From positions 1 through 24,728 of the forward strand of contig DASYQD010000062.1 of the NCBI GenBank assembly GCA_036005845.1: a stretch of DNA of 24,728 nucleotides. The letters are read 5' to 3'. The position numbers and the translations under genes are program-made. The DNA comes from DASYQD01 sp036005845. Its GTDB lineage: Bacteria; Acidobacteriota; Thermoanaerobaculia; Multivoradales; JAIOJS01. Numbering within the stretch: position 1 is the stretch's first letter; each line of letters starts with the position of its first letter. Positions 1 through 6,620 of the stretch are shown here, in pieces. The notes under the pieces were generated by a model. That model saw only the letters and a list, made by a program, of their open reading frames with translations. It did not search any database and was not told where the DNA came from.

Positions 1-47
1 GGGGCACGCTCGCCAGAGGAGGTATGCGGGCGAGGATGGCTCGCTCG

Positions 48-104
48 CCGCAGGGCGCGTCGTACGGATGTTCCCTCCGATCGCTTTACTAGTGCGCCCT
101 GCGG
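48..104. repeat. 11-bp perfect inverted repeat downstream of the MFS gene
   Basis: CCGCAGGGCGC at 48-58 is repeated as its exact reverse complement at 94-104, with 35 nt between the arms. It lies past the 3' end of the minus-strand MFS gene. It could form a long-loop hairpin acting on that transcript, or be the remnant of a small repeat element. No T-run follows, so an ordinary intrinsic terminator is not clear. I see no second copy of the element in the window. Confidence 0.45.
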
Positions 105-129
105 AGGCCCCACTGCGGCGCCCTCCGCA
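100..129. repeat. 8-bp inverted repeat, possible terminator stem of the MFS gene
   Basis: TGCGGAGG (100-107) pairs with CCTCCGCA (122-129) across a 14-nt loop. It overlaps the right arm of the neighbouring 11-bp repeat, so the two stems are alternatives to each other. It lies about 45 nt downstream of the MFS stop codon on the minus strand, where a terminator is expected, but there is no T-tract. Confidence 0.35.
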
Positions 130-171
130 CCCGGCTGGCGCGAACGCCTTCGTTGGTGGCCTTCGCTTTGC

Positions 172-1362
172 TCACGGCGCTAGCTCCTCGGGTGGGGGCA
201 AGCGACGAAACGACCGCCACAGCATCAAGTCGTAGCTGATCTTCGTGGCGGCGGCTGCGAGGAGAGGCGCTGCGAGGGCGACGGTGCCCATGAGTGCGCC
301 TGCGATTGCGGGGCCGAGGGCCCAGCTTGTCAGGCGGGTGAGGTTGGTCCAGCCGGCGGCTGCGGTTCGTTCTTCAGGGCGCACGAGGGCGAGTGTGTAG
401 GACGTGCGGGTCGGGACGTCCATCTCGACGAGGCATTCGCGGAGCAGGTGGCAGGCGGCGGCGAGTGGGAAGGAGGGGGCGAAGGCGATGGCGGGGAGGA
501 GGAGGCTCGAGGGGAGGTGCGTCCAGACCATGGTGTTGACCAGGCCGATGCGGCGGGAGAGCCAGGCGGCTGCAAAGTGGGAGAGGACGTTGGCGAGACG
601 GCTGGCGAAGAAGAGGGGCGCCAGGGATTCGGCGCCGACGCCGAAGCGGGTGGCGTAGAACCAGGTGAGGAGGCCGGTGGTGAGGAAGCCGCCGCCGAGG
701 CCGTCGACGGCGAAGAGGAGGCAGAGGCGGGTGAGGAAGCGGCGCGTGGTTGGCGAGAGCGGCGCGACTCGCGGCGCGGTTGTTGGTGTGTCCTGTCGCG
801 GGAGTCGCAGGTAGAGCAGTGCGGAGACAGCCAGCAGCAACGCGTGGGCGACGAGGCCGGTGCGCAGCGTCGAGGCGAAGAGGAGCGCGGCGAGGCTGCC
901 GAGTGCGCTGCCGGCGTCCTGGAGCGCCGTGTACCAGGCGATCGCTCGCGTGCGTTGCGCAGGTGCTGCGGTTGCTGGGAGCAGCGACTGTTCGAGCACG
1001 GAGGCTGGCCCGCGGTCGCGGCCCATGCCGTTGACCATGCCGAGGAAGGCGACGGCGACGAGCACCGAGGGGCGCGTGCCGGCGAATGGCAGCAGCGCGG
1101 CACCGATCGCGCTGCAGGCGCCGAAGGCGAGCAGCGCTCGGCGCAACGGCAGCCGGTTGTCGGCGAGGGTCACGAGGAGGGCGCCGGCGGCGGTGCCGGC
1201 GAGGCCGCAGCCGATCACCAGGCCGGCCGCTGCTGCCGAAAGTCGCCGCTCCGCGAGCCAGAGGCCCAGTAAAACGCCCGCCAGCGCGATGGCCATCGAA
1301 CGGAGGAATCCGGCAGCCAGCAGCGTGCGTCGCGTGCGGACGTCGCCGGTCAGAACCACCAC
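172..1362 (-). CDS. MFS transporter, last gene of the chromate operon
   Basis: A major facilitator superfamily membrane protein of about 396 residues with roughly twelve hydrophobic segments, as usual for the family. I chose the GTG at 1362 because it overlaps the end of chrA and leaves a short N-terminus before the first helix (around SMAIALAGVLLGLWLAE). An ATG at 1296 would cut into that helix, and the longer open frame upstream is the shadow of chrA. The C-terminal half carries MDVPTRTSY and RPEERTAAAGWTN, which I associate with an MFS subgroup often next to ChrA. The substrate is unknown. Overlap with chrA by 13 nt and shared strand suggest one chrB-chrA-MFS mRNA and translational coupling, so a role in chromate or other oxyanion efflux is an inference from context only. 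Confidence 0.85.
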   Translation of the reverse strand: MVVLTGDVRTRRTLLAAGFLRSMAIALAGVLLGLWLAERRLSAAAAGLVIGCGLAGTAAGALLVTLADNRLPLRRALLAFGACSAIGAALLPFAGTRPSVLVAVAFLGMVNGMGRDRGPASVLEQSLLPATAAPAQRTRAIAWYTALQDAGSALGSLAALLFASTLRTGLVAHALLLAVSALLYLRLPRQDTPTTAPRVAPLSPTTRRFLTRLCLLFAVDGLGGGFLTTGLLTWFYATRFGVGAESLAPLFFASRLANVLSHFAAAWLSRRIGLVNTMVWTHLPSSLLLPAIAFAPSFPLAAACHLLRECLVEMDVPTRTSYTLALVRPEERTAAAGWTNLTRLTSWALGPAIAGALMGTVALAAPLLAAAATKISYDLMLWRSFRRLPPPEELAP

Positions 1363-2717
1363 TGTCCGAGCTGCACGAGCGCTCCGGCCACAATCGCGGC
1401 CGCCAGCGTGCCCAACATACCGACGCGCGTCCGGAAGAGGAGCCAGCAGGCGCCAGCGGCGATGGCAAGCGCGAAGGGGTCGAGAGTGTGGAGGTCGGGC
1501 GTGAAGAGGCGCAGCGGTCCGGCGTGCAGCTCGCGCACGTTGGCGAAGAGTGTGTGGAGGGCGAACCAGACGGCGAGTTGGAGGATGACGCCGACGACGG
1601 TCGCGGTGATGGCCTGGAGCGCATCGGCGAGTCCGCGGCGGCCGCGCAGGCGTTCGACGTAGGGGGCGCCGAGGAAGATCCAGAGGAAGCAGGGCGTGAA
1701 GGTCACCCACGCCGCGACGAGGGAGCCGAGCAGCGCGGCGGCGAGTGGCGGCAGCAGGCCGGGGTGGCGCCAGGCGCCGAGGAAGGCGACGAATTGGACG
1801 ACCTGGATGAGTGGGCCGGGCGTGGTCTCGGCCATGCCGAGGCCGTCGAGCATCTCGCGCGGCGAGAGCCAGCGGAAGTCGGCGACGGCGCGTTGCGCGA
1901 CGTAGGCGAGCACGGCGTAGGCGCCGCCGAAGGTGACGACTGCCGTCTGGCCGAAGAAGGTGCCTTCGCGGACGAGCGTGTGATTCGCGCCCAGCCAGAG
2001 CGAGAGGAGCAGCACGGGTGCCCACCAGAGCGGCAGCCAGATGGCGATGACGCCGAGCGCTCGCCGCCACGACGGCGCACGCGCGGCGGCCGCGGAAGTG
2101 GGGTGGCCCTCATCGGCGTCGATCGCGGTGGATGCGTTCGCGGCTCGGCGGCCGAAACCGCCGACGGCGAAGCGGCCGAGCAGCCAGCCGGTGATCGCCG
2201 CCGTCACGATCAGCAGCGGGTAGGGAAGGTCGAAGAAGAAGATCGCCGCGAAAGCGATCGCGGCCAGCGCCCGCTTCACCCAGCCGTCGAGCGCGCGGCG
2301 GCCGAGCCGGAGGATCGCGGCGAGTACGACGGCGAGCACCGCCGGCTTGAGGCCGTAGAAGATCGCGCCCACGATCGCGGTGTGCTGCCAGCCGACGTAG
2401 ACGAGACTGAGCGCCAGGATGGAGAGGAAGCCGGGCAGCACGAAGAGCGTGCCGGCGACGATCCCCATCGCCGTGCCGTGCAGCAGCCAGCCGAGGTAGA
2501 TGGCGAGCTGTTGCGCCTCGGGGCCGGGCAGCAGCATGCAGAAGTTGAGGGCGTGCAGGAAGCGCTGCTCGCTCACCCAGCGCTTCTCTTCGACGAGGAT
2601 GCGGTGCATCACCGCGATCTGGCCGGCGGGGCCGCCGAAGGAGAGCGCTGCGACGCGGCTCCAGACGCGAAGAGCGGCCGAGAAGGGAGCCGCGGCGAGG
2701 GGCTCAGCTCGCGGCAC
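1350..2717 (-). CDS. chrA: Chromate transporter ChrA (long-chain, two-half type)
   Basis: An inner-membrane chromate efflux protein of the CHR family. The protein has two homologous halves, each beginning with the family signature: LSFGGPAGQIAVMHR near residue 25 and VTFGGAYAVLAYVAQ in the second half, followed by GPEAQQLAIYLGW and TTPGPLIQVVQFVAFLGAW. At about 455 residues it fits the long-chain CHR proteins. The start chosen is a GTG at 2717 that overlaps the chrB stop by 14 nt; the open frame further upstream is the chrB shadow. A charged and variable linker (around RRAANASTAIDADEGHPTSAAAARAPS) joins the two halves. The family exports chromate using the proton motive force. Neighbours are chrB upstream and an MFS gene downstream, both overlapping it. 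Confidence 0.95.
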   Translation of the reverse strand: MPRAEPLAAAPFSAALRVWSRVAALSFGGPAGQIAVMHRILVEEKRWVSEQRFLHALNFCMLLPGPEAQQLAIYLGWLLHGTAMGIVAGTLFVLPGFLSILALSLVYVGWQHTAIVGAIFYGLKPAVLAVVLAAILRLGRRALDGWVKRALAAIAFAAIFFFDLPYPLLIVTAAITGWLLGRFAVGGFGRRAANASTAIDADEGHPTSAAAARAPSWRRALGVIAIWLPLWWAPVLLLSLWLGANHTLVREGTFFGQTAVVTFGGAYAVLAYVAQRAVADFRWLSPREMLDGLGMAETTPGPLIQVVQFVAFLGAWRHPGLLPPLAAALLGSLVAAWVTFTPCFLWIFLGAPYVERLRGRRGLADALQAITATVVGVILQLAVWFALHTLFANVRELHAGPLRLFTPDLHTLDPFALAIAAGACWLLFRTRVGMLGTLAAAIVAGALVQLGQWWF

Positions 2718-3930
2718 GGAAGCTCTGGTAGAGCGCCTCGAAGAGCGGCAGTCCTGCTTGCAGGCGGTCCTCGTCGCGCTCGTGCGCGGCGGCGATGCCT
2801 TGCACCATGGCGGCGACGCCGGCGGCCTCGGGGTGGCCGAAACGGCTCTCTTTGCAGTCGACGTCGTGCACAACCTCGCCGAGCTTGCGCAGCGCGGGAT
2901 CGTCGAGACCGAAGCGGGCGAGCAGGGTCTCGAAGGTGCAGCGCTCGCCTTCGTGGCCGTACTCGCCTTCGAACATGTCGAAGCGCAGCTCGCCCTTGCG
3001 GTGGCGGTAGGCGGCGGGGTCGACGAAGGCGAAGCGGGCGGCGGGATCGACGAAGCGGCGGATGAGCCAAGCGCTCGAGATGCGGTCGACCTTGACGTGG
3101 CGGCGGGTCACCCAGGTGGCGCCGCGCGGGCGTTCGGCAGTTGCGGCTGCGGTGCGCGGCGACGGCTCGGCGGGGGAGCGCAGTCGCAGCTCGGCGGCCG
3201 CGACGGCGTGTTCGGCGGCGGCGCGGCCTGGGGCGTCGAAGAAGTCGCGGCCGGCCGCTTCGACGAGGCGGCGGCGCAGGCGCTGCACGTCGTCGGCGCG
3301 CGGCTCGGCGCTTTCGAGAGCGCGGGCGGCGGCGGTGATCTCGTCGTACTCGGCGTCGCGTTCGCGGTGGAACATGGCGCGGACTCCCTGGTCGTCGATG
3401 CCGTCGAGGAAGTTGGTGCGGCAGAGGGTCGCCTCGCCGCCTTCGGTGGTGATCTCTTGCAGCAGCCAGCGGAAGTCTTCGGTCGCTTCGTCGCTCGCGG
3501 GGAGGACGTAGACGGAGCTCTTGAGCTGGACGGCGCCCAGGCGTTTGAGGCGGCGGGCGACTTTGACGCGGAGGTAGGCCGGCTCGACTGGGAGTTGGTG
3601 GATGAGGAGGAGCCAGTCGGTGGGGGCAGTGACGGAAGACAGCGGAGCGGAGAGACGCTTCGTGGGTCGCTGCGTCGCAGGGGCCTTCGTTCGCAGAGGG
3701 CGGCTTCGGCCGGCGGTCGCGCTTCTCGGCGGCGCCGCCTGCGTGGTCCCCGCCTGCCGGTGGGTATCCCGTCCGTGCTCGCTTTGCTGCGCGCGGCCGG
3801 GAGCCCTCCCCCCGGCGCGCCCCGTCGGCGGCGCCGCCGAGCGCGACCGCCTCCGTTTGGGCGCTGAGGCACCGGCCTTGACCGGCGTCGCAGCTGTCTT
3901 CTTGCCGCGCTTGTTGCGGTTGCGTCGCAT
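2704..3930 (-). CDS. chrB: ChrB chromate-resistance regulator with a long basic N-terminal extension
   Basis: ChrB is the chromate-sensing regulator usually encoded before chrA. The N-domain is recognised by DWLLLIHQLPVEPAYLRVKV, then KSSVYVLP and EDFRWLLQEITTEGGEATLCR. The C-terminal ChrB domain has WVTRRHVKVDRISSAWLIRR, FDMFEGEYGHEGERCTFETLL and HDVDCKESRFGHPEA. The usual length is a little over 300 residues, but this frame gives 408 from the ATG at 3930: about 105 residues rich in Arg, Lys, Pro and Ala precede the core. No ATG, GTG or TTG lies close to the core, and a promoter-like pair ends 8 nt before the 3930 ATG, so I accept that start as a leaderless one. A non-canonical start (for example CTG) just before the core is the alternative. 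Confidence 0.9.
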   Translation of the reverse strand: MRRNRNKRGKKTAATPVKAGASAPKRRRSRSAAPPTGRAGGRAPGRAQQSEHGRDTHRQAGTTQAAPPRSATAGRSRPLRTKAPATQRPTKRLSAPLSSVTAPTDWLLLIHQLPVEPAYLRVKVARRLKRLGAVQLKSSVYVLPASDEATEDFRWLLQEITTEGGEATLCRTNFLDGIDDQGVRAMFHRERDAEYDEITAAARALESAEPRADDVQRLRRRLVEAAGRDFFDAPGRAAAEHAVAAAELRLRSPAEPSPRTAAATAERPRGATWVTRRHVKVDRISSAWLIRRFVDPAARFAFVDPAAYRHRKGELRFDMFEGEYGHEGERCTFETLLARFGLDDPALRKLGEVVHDVDCKESRFGHPEAAGVAAMVQGIAAAHERDEDRLQAGLPLFEALYQSFRAAS

Positions 3931-3948
3931 GTGATACAACCGTATCAT
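3920..3948 (+). promoter_or_regulatory. Putative promoter of the cyclodeaminase/peptidase operon
   Basis: TTGCGT (3920-3925) and TATCAT (3943-3948) are 17 nt apart. Transcription would start near 3955, leaving a short leader with a good Shine-Dalgarno (TGGAGG just before the ATG at 3979). It overlaps the opposing chrB promoter face to face. Confidence 0.5.
3932..3947. promoter_or_regulatory. Putative operator TGATAC-N4-GTATCA
   Basis: A perfect 6-bp dyad, TGATACAACCGTATCA, lies in the middle of the divergent region and covers the -10-like boxes of both promoters. Another GTATC half-site follows at 3953-3957, at the same spacing from the second half as one helical turn (11 nt). A repressor bound here would shut off both directions. 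The identity of the protein is inferred at most (ChrB). Confidence 0.5.
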
Positions 3949-3967
3949 CATCGTATCGCAACCGCAA
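3939..3967 (-). promoter_or_regulatory. Putative chrB promoter
   Basis: On the minus strand, TTGCGG (3967-3962) and TACGGT (3944-3939) are separated by exactly 17 nt. The -10-like box ends 8 nt before the chrB ATG at 3930, so transcription would begin at or next to the start codon, giving a leaderless mRNA. There is no Shine-Dalgarno sequence before that ATG, which agrees. Read from sequence only. Confidence 0.5.
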
Positions 3968-3978
3968 CTGGAGGCGTG

Positions 3979-4980
3979 ATGGGCCGCAACTCCCTGCTGT
4001 CGCTCTCGGCCACCGACATTTACGAGCTGCTCGATCCGACGAGCTGCATCGATGCTGTCGAGCGGGCCTTTCGGCTGCTCGGGGTAGAACGCGCGCAGGC
4101 GCCGGTCGTATGCGGCTTGCATGTCGAGGGCGGCGTGTTCCACATCAAGGCGGCGGTGATGGACGACGGCGGCGGCGGGTCTTGGTTTGCGGCGAAGGTG
4201 AATGCGAACTTTCCTGGTAATCCGAAGTTGCGTGGCTTGCCGACGATTCAAGGCGCGGTGTTGTTGATGGACGCTGTGAGCGGTGAGCCGCGGGCGTTGA
4301 TGGATTCGGCGTCGTTGACCGCTTTGCGCACCGCGGCGGCGACGGCCGTCGCGGTGCGTTGGTTGGCGCGGGCCGAGTCGACGTCGGTAGCTCTCGCTGG
4401 GTGCGGTGTCCAGGGGCGCGCGCACCTGCGGTTCGTCGCTGCCGCGATGCCGAAGCTAGGGCTCGTGCGGCTCTACGATCCCGACGGGGCGGCGGTGCGA
4501 GGTGCGCTCGACGCGGCTGCCGAATTGGGCATCGTCGCCGAAGCCGCTGAGGATCTCGGCGCTGCCTGTCGTGTCAGCGACGTGTGCATCACCTGCACGC
4601 CGTCGCGGCGGCCGCTGCTCGGTGCGCAAGATGTCTCGCCGGGCACGTTGGTGGCGGGTGTCGGGGCGGACAACGAGGAGAAGCACGAGCTGGCGCCGGG
4701 GCTGTTGGCGAAGTCGGTGGTCATCGCCGACGTGCTCGCGCAGTGCGAGGGGATGGGGGACTTGCATCACGCGATCGCGGCTGGTGCGATGCGGCGCGAG
4801 GAGGTGCGGGCGGAGCTCGGCGAGGTGATCGCCGGGCGGCGGCCGGGCCGCACGTCGGACGACGAGGTGGTGGTGTTCGACTCGACCGGCATGGCGCTGC
4901 AGGACGTGGCGGCCGCGGTGGTCGTCTACGAGCGCGCGGTGGCCGCGGGTCGCGGCACCGCGCTCGAGCTTGGGAGATGA
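3979..4980 (+). CDS. Ornithine cyclodeaminase / mu-crystallin family dehydrogenase
   Basis: A cytoplasmic NAD(P)-binding enzyme of the OCD/mu-crystallin family. It has 333 residues, the normal length, and starts at an ATG preceded by TGGAGG. Family marks are HIKAA (Lys57), FAAKVNANFPGN (Lys73), GLPTIQGAVLLMDAVSGEP, ASLTALRTAAATAVA (Arg117), the Rossmann motif GCGVQG (141-146) and a conserved TCTPSRRPLL. Members convert ornithine to proline, or act as alanine dehydrogenase, ketimine reductase or related enzymes; the sequence alone does not decide which. It overlaps the M20 peptidase gene by 4 nt, so the two are probably translated together and used in peptide or amino-acid catabolism. Its 5' region is shared with divergent chrB. 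An additional upstream in-frame ATG at 3931 has no ribosome-binding site and would lie inside the operator. Confidence 0.9.
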   Translation: MGRNSLLSLSATDIYELLDPTSCIDAVERAFRLLGVERAQAPVVCGLHVEGGVFHIKAAVMDDGGGGSWFAAKVNANFPGNPKLRGLPTIQGAVLLMDAVSGEPRALMDSASLTALRTAAATAVAVRWLARAESTSVALAGCGVQGRAHLRFVAAAMPKLGLVRLYDPDGAAVRGALDAAAELGIVAEAAEDLGAACRVSDVCITCTPSRRPLLGAQDVSPGTLVAGVGADNEEKHELAPGLLAKSVVIADVLAQCEGMGDLHHAIAAGAMRREEVRAELGEVIAGRRPGRTSDDEVVVFDSTGMALQDVAAAVVVYERAVAAGRGTALELGR

Positions 4981-6191
4981 TGGGCCGCACCATGGCCGAC
5001 ACCACGATCGCCGTCGACCGCGAGCTCGCCATCGGCTATCTGCTGCGCTTCCTCGCTGTCGAGGGCACGACCGGGCACGAGGGCGCCATCGGCGAGGAGA
5101 TCGCGGCGGCGCTGCGCGAGCTCGACGTGCCGGCGGAGGCGATCCGCTTGGACGGCGCCGAGCGGCGCATCCCGGTGCCCACCGAGACAGGCAATCTCGT
5201 CGCGCACGTGGCGGGCGACGAGTCGTTGCCGCGGCGGATGTTCTCGGCGCACCGCGACACGGTGCCGCTGTGCGCCGGCGCCAAGCCGGTGCTGCAAGGC
5301 GATCGCATCGTGCCGGCCGCAGCCACGGCCCTCGGCGGCGACGACCGTACGGGCGTCGCGTGCCTGGTTACCATGCTGGCGACGCTGCGGCGCCTGCGGA
5401 TGTCGCACCCGCCGTTGACTCTCGTCTTCACCGTGCGCGAGGAGAGCGGCCTGTGGGGCGCGCGGCACCTCGACGTGTCGATGCTCGGCGGGCCGGCGCT
5501 GGCGTTCAACTGTGACGGCTCGGCGCCGGCGGTGCTCACGATCGGTGCCGTCGGCGCGGCGCGCTGGGAGGCGGAGATCACCGGCAAGGCGGCGCACGCC
5601 GGTCTGCATCCGGAGGAAGGCGTTTCGGCGCCGGTGGTCGCGGCGGCCGCTCTCGCGGCCGTGCAGCGGCGCGGCTGGTTCGGCCGCATCCGCCGGACGG
5701 GCGGCGGTGCCGGTACGTCGAATGTCGGCAGCCTGTCGGGCGCCGACGGTGGGCGCGTCGGCGGACCGACCAACGTCGTCACCGATTACGTGAAGGTGGA
5801 GGGCGAGGCGCGCAGCCACGACGAGCGCTTCGTGCCGCGCATCGTCGACGCCTATCGCCGCGCCTTCGAAGCGGCGGCGCAGAGCCTGCCGAGCGCTTCC
5901 GGCGCGCGGGCGCAGGTGGCCTTCGACAGCCGCGTGCAGTACCACCCGTTCCGGCTGGACGAGACGAGCGAGCTGGTGCGCTTCGCCGCCGAGCGCGCGA
6001 CGGCGCTCGGCCTCGAGCCCAAGCTGCGGGTCTCCGACGGCGGCCTCGACGCCAACTGGCTCACCCATCACGGCATCCCCAGTGTCACCTTCGGCGCCGG
6101 CCAGCGCGGCATCCACTCGCTCGATGAGAGCGTGGACGTCGCGGACTACCTCGAAGGCTGCCGGTTGGCGGTCGCCCTCGCCCGCGCCTGA
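4977..6191 (+). CDS. M20-family metallopeptidase (PepT-like)
   Basis: A zinc-dependent aminopeptidase of the M20/PepT-like group, about 404 residues. The metal-site motifs are all present: FSAHRDTV (HxD), LGGDDRTG (bridging Asp), VREESGLWGA (the catalytic Glu pair), FNCDG (Asp ligand) and the C-terminal GIHSLDE (His ligand). GKAAHAGLHPEEGVSA and GGPTNVVTD are the dimerisation-domain signatures of the family. The first ATG (4977) overlaps the preceding stop as ATGA; ATGs at 4980 and 4992 are also in frame, and 4980 has the better distance from GGGAG. No signal peptide is seen, so it acts in the cytoplasm, probably on di- or tripeptides. The partner gene is the overlapping cyclodeaminase-family enzyme. 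Confidence 0.9.
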   Translation: MMGRTMADTTIAVDRELAIGYLLRFLAVEGTTGHEGAIGEEIAAALRELDVPAEAIRLDGAERRIPVPTETGNLVAHVAGDESLPRRMFSAHRDTVPLCAGAKPVLQGDRIVPAAATALGGDDRTGVACLVTMLATLRRLRMSHPPLTLVFTVREESGLWGARHLDVSMLGGPALAFNCDGSAPAVLTIGAVGAARWEAEITGKAAHAGLHPEEGVSAPVVAAAALAAVQRRGWFGRIRRTGGGAGTSNVGSLSGADGGRVGGPTNVVTDYVKVEGEARSHDERFVPRIVDAYRRAFEAAAQSLPSASGARAQVAFDSRVQYHPFRLDETSELVRFAAERATALGLEPKLRVSDGGLDANWLTHHGIPSVTFGAGQRGIHSLDESVDVADYLEGCRLAVALARA

Positions 6192-6263
6192 GCCCCGCCC
6201 CAGCTGAAGTCGCGCGCCTGAGCGCGGTGCGGCCGTAACCTTTCGGCGGGTGCTCCGTATCCC

Positions 6264-6271
6264 TATATACT
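6264..6271 (+). promoter_or_regulatory. Putative -10 element of padR-ADOP operon
   Basis: TATATACT lies in an AT-rich spot of an otherwise GC-rich gap. It contains TATACT (6266-6271) and TATATA (6264-6269). The padR ATG follows 12 nt after it with no Shine-Dalgarno, so the leader would be absent or only a few bases. No clear -35 hexamer is seen 16-18 nt upstream, as expected of a regulated promoter. PadR proteins often bind TATA-rich dyads at their own promoters, so autoregulation here is plausible. Confidence 0.45.
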
Positions 6272-6283
6272 GGATCCCTGAAT

Positions 6284-6610
6284 ATGGACACCGCGAAGAA
6301 GGGGAGCACCGACCTGCTGGTGCTGGCGCTGCTCGACGAAGGGGACCTGCACGGCTACGACGTCGGGCGCCGCATCGAGGAACGCTCGCGCGGCGCGCTG
6401 AGCTTCACGCTGGCGTCGCTCTACGAGACACTCTACCGGCTGGAGGAGCGCGCGCTCATCCGCGGCCGCTGGGTGGAGAAGGCGGGCCAGCGGCGGCGGC
6501 GCTACTACCAGATCACCGCCAAGGGCCGGAAGGTGCTCGCCGCAGAGCGCGAGGAGTGGGGGCGGGTGATCGCGGCGTTGATGCTGGTCGCCGGCGTGGA
6601 GGCGGCATGA
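6284..6610 (+). CDS. PadR-family transcriptional regulator (acidobacterial type)
   Basis: A small winged-helix regulator of 108 residues, the length of the short PadR group. The order of motifs is typical: KGSTDLLVLALLDEGDLHGYDV (helix 1-2), LSFTLASLYETLYRLEERALI (recognition helix; family consensus PGSLYPALHRLE), the wing GQRRRRYYQITAKGRKVL, and a C-terminal dimer helix. It begins at an ATG directly behind a -10-like box. It is separated from the permease gene downstream by 10 nt, so the two form one operon. In Acidobacteriota a PadR protein beside an ADOP permease is a recurrent pair; PadR proteins usually repress their own operon and are released by a ligand, which is unknown here. Confidence 0.9.
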   Translation: MDTAKKGSTDLLVLALLDEGDLHGYDVGRRIEERSRGALSFTLASLYETLYRLEERALIRGRWVEKAGQRRRRYYQITAKGRKVLAAEREEWGRVIAALMLVAGVEAA

Positions 6611-6620
6611 GGCGAGGCGC

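Larger units (their letters stand above)
3913..3968. promoter_or_regulatory. Shared divergent control region of chrB and the cyclodeaminase gene
   Basis: GTTGCGGTTGCG at 3913-3924 is the exact reverse complement of CGCAACCGCAAC at 3957-3968, a perfect 12-bp dyad with 32 nt between the arms. Each arm holds the -35-like hexamer of one of the two divergent promoters, and a second smaller dyad sits in the centre. The symmetry suggests one regulator acting on both units. The regulator is not shown by sequence; ChrB, encoded alongside, is the obvious candidate. Confidence 0.65.

Noticed and set aside
1..171. Possible end of a gene at the left edge
   Set aside because: More than one plus-strand frame is open but none shows a recognisable motif; the stretch is dominated by inverted repeats.
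1086..3065. Long plus-strand open frame of 659 codons over the chromate operon
   Set aside because: Arg/Glu/Gly-rich low-complexity translation antisense to chrA and the MFS gene. Long antisense frames are expected at this GC content.
6183..6223. Direct repeat CGCGCCTGAGC at 6183-6193 and 6213-6223
   Set aside because: An 11-bp match in GC-rich DNA at the end of the peptidase gene; no attachment site, CRISPR or operator logic can be supported.
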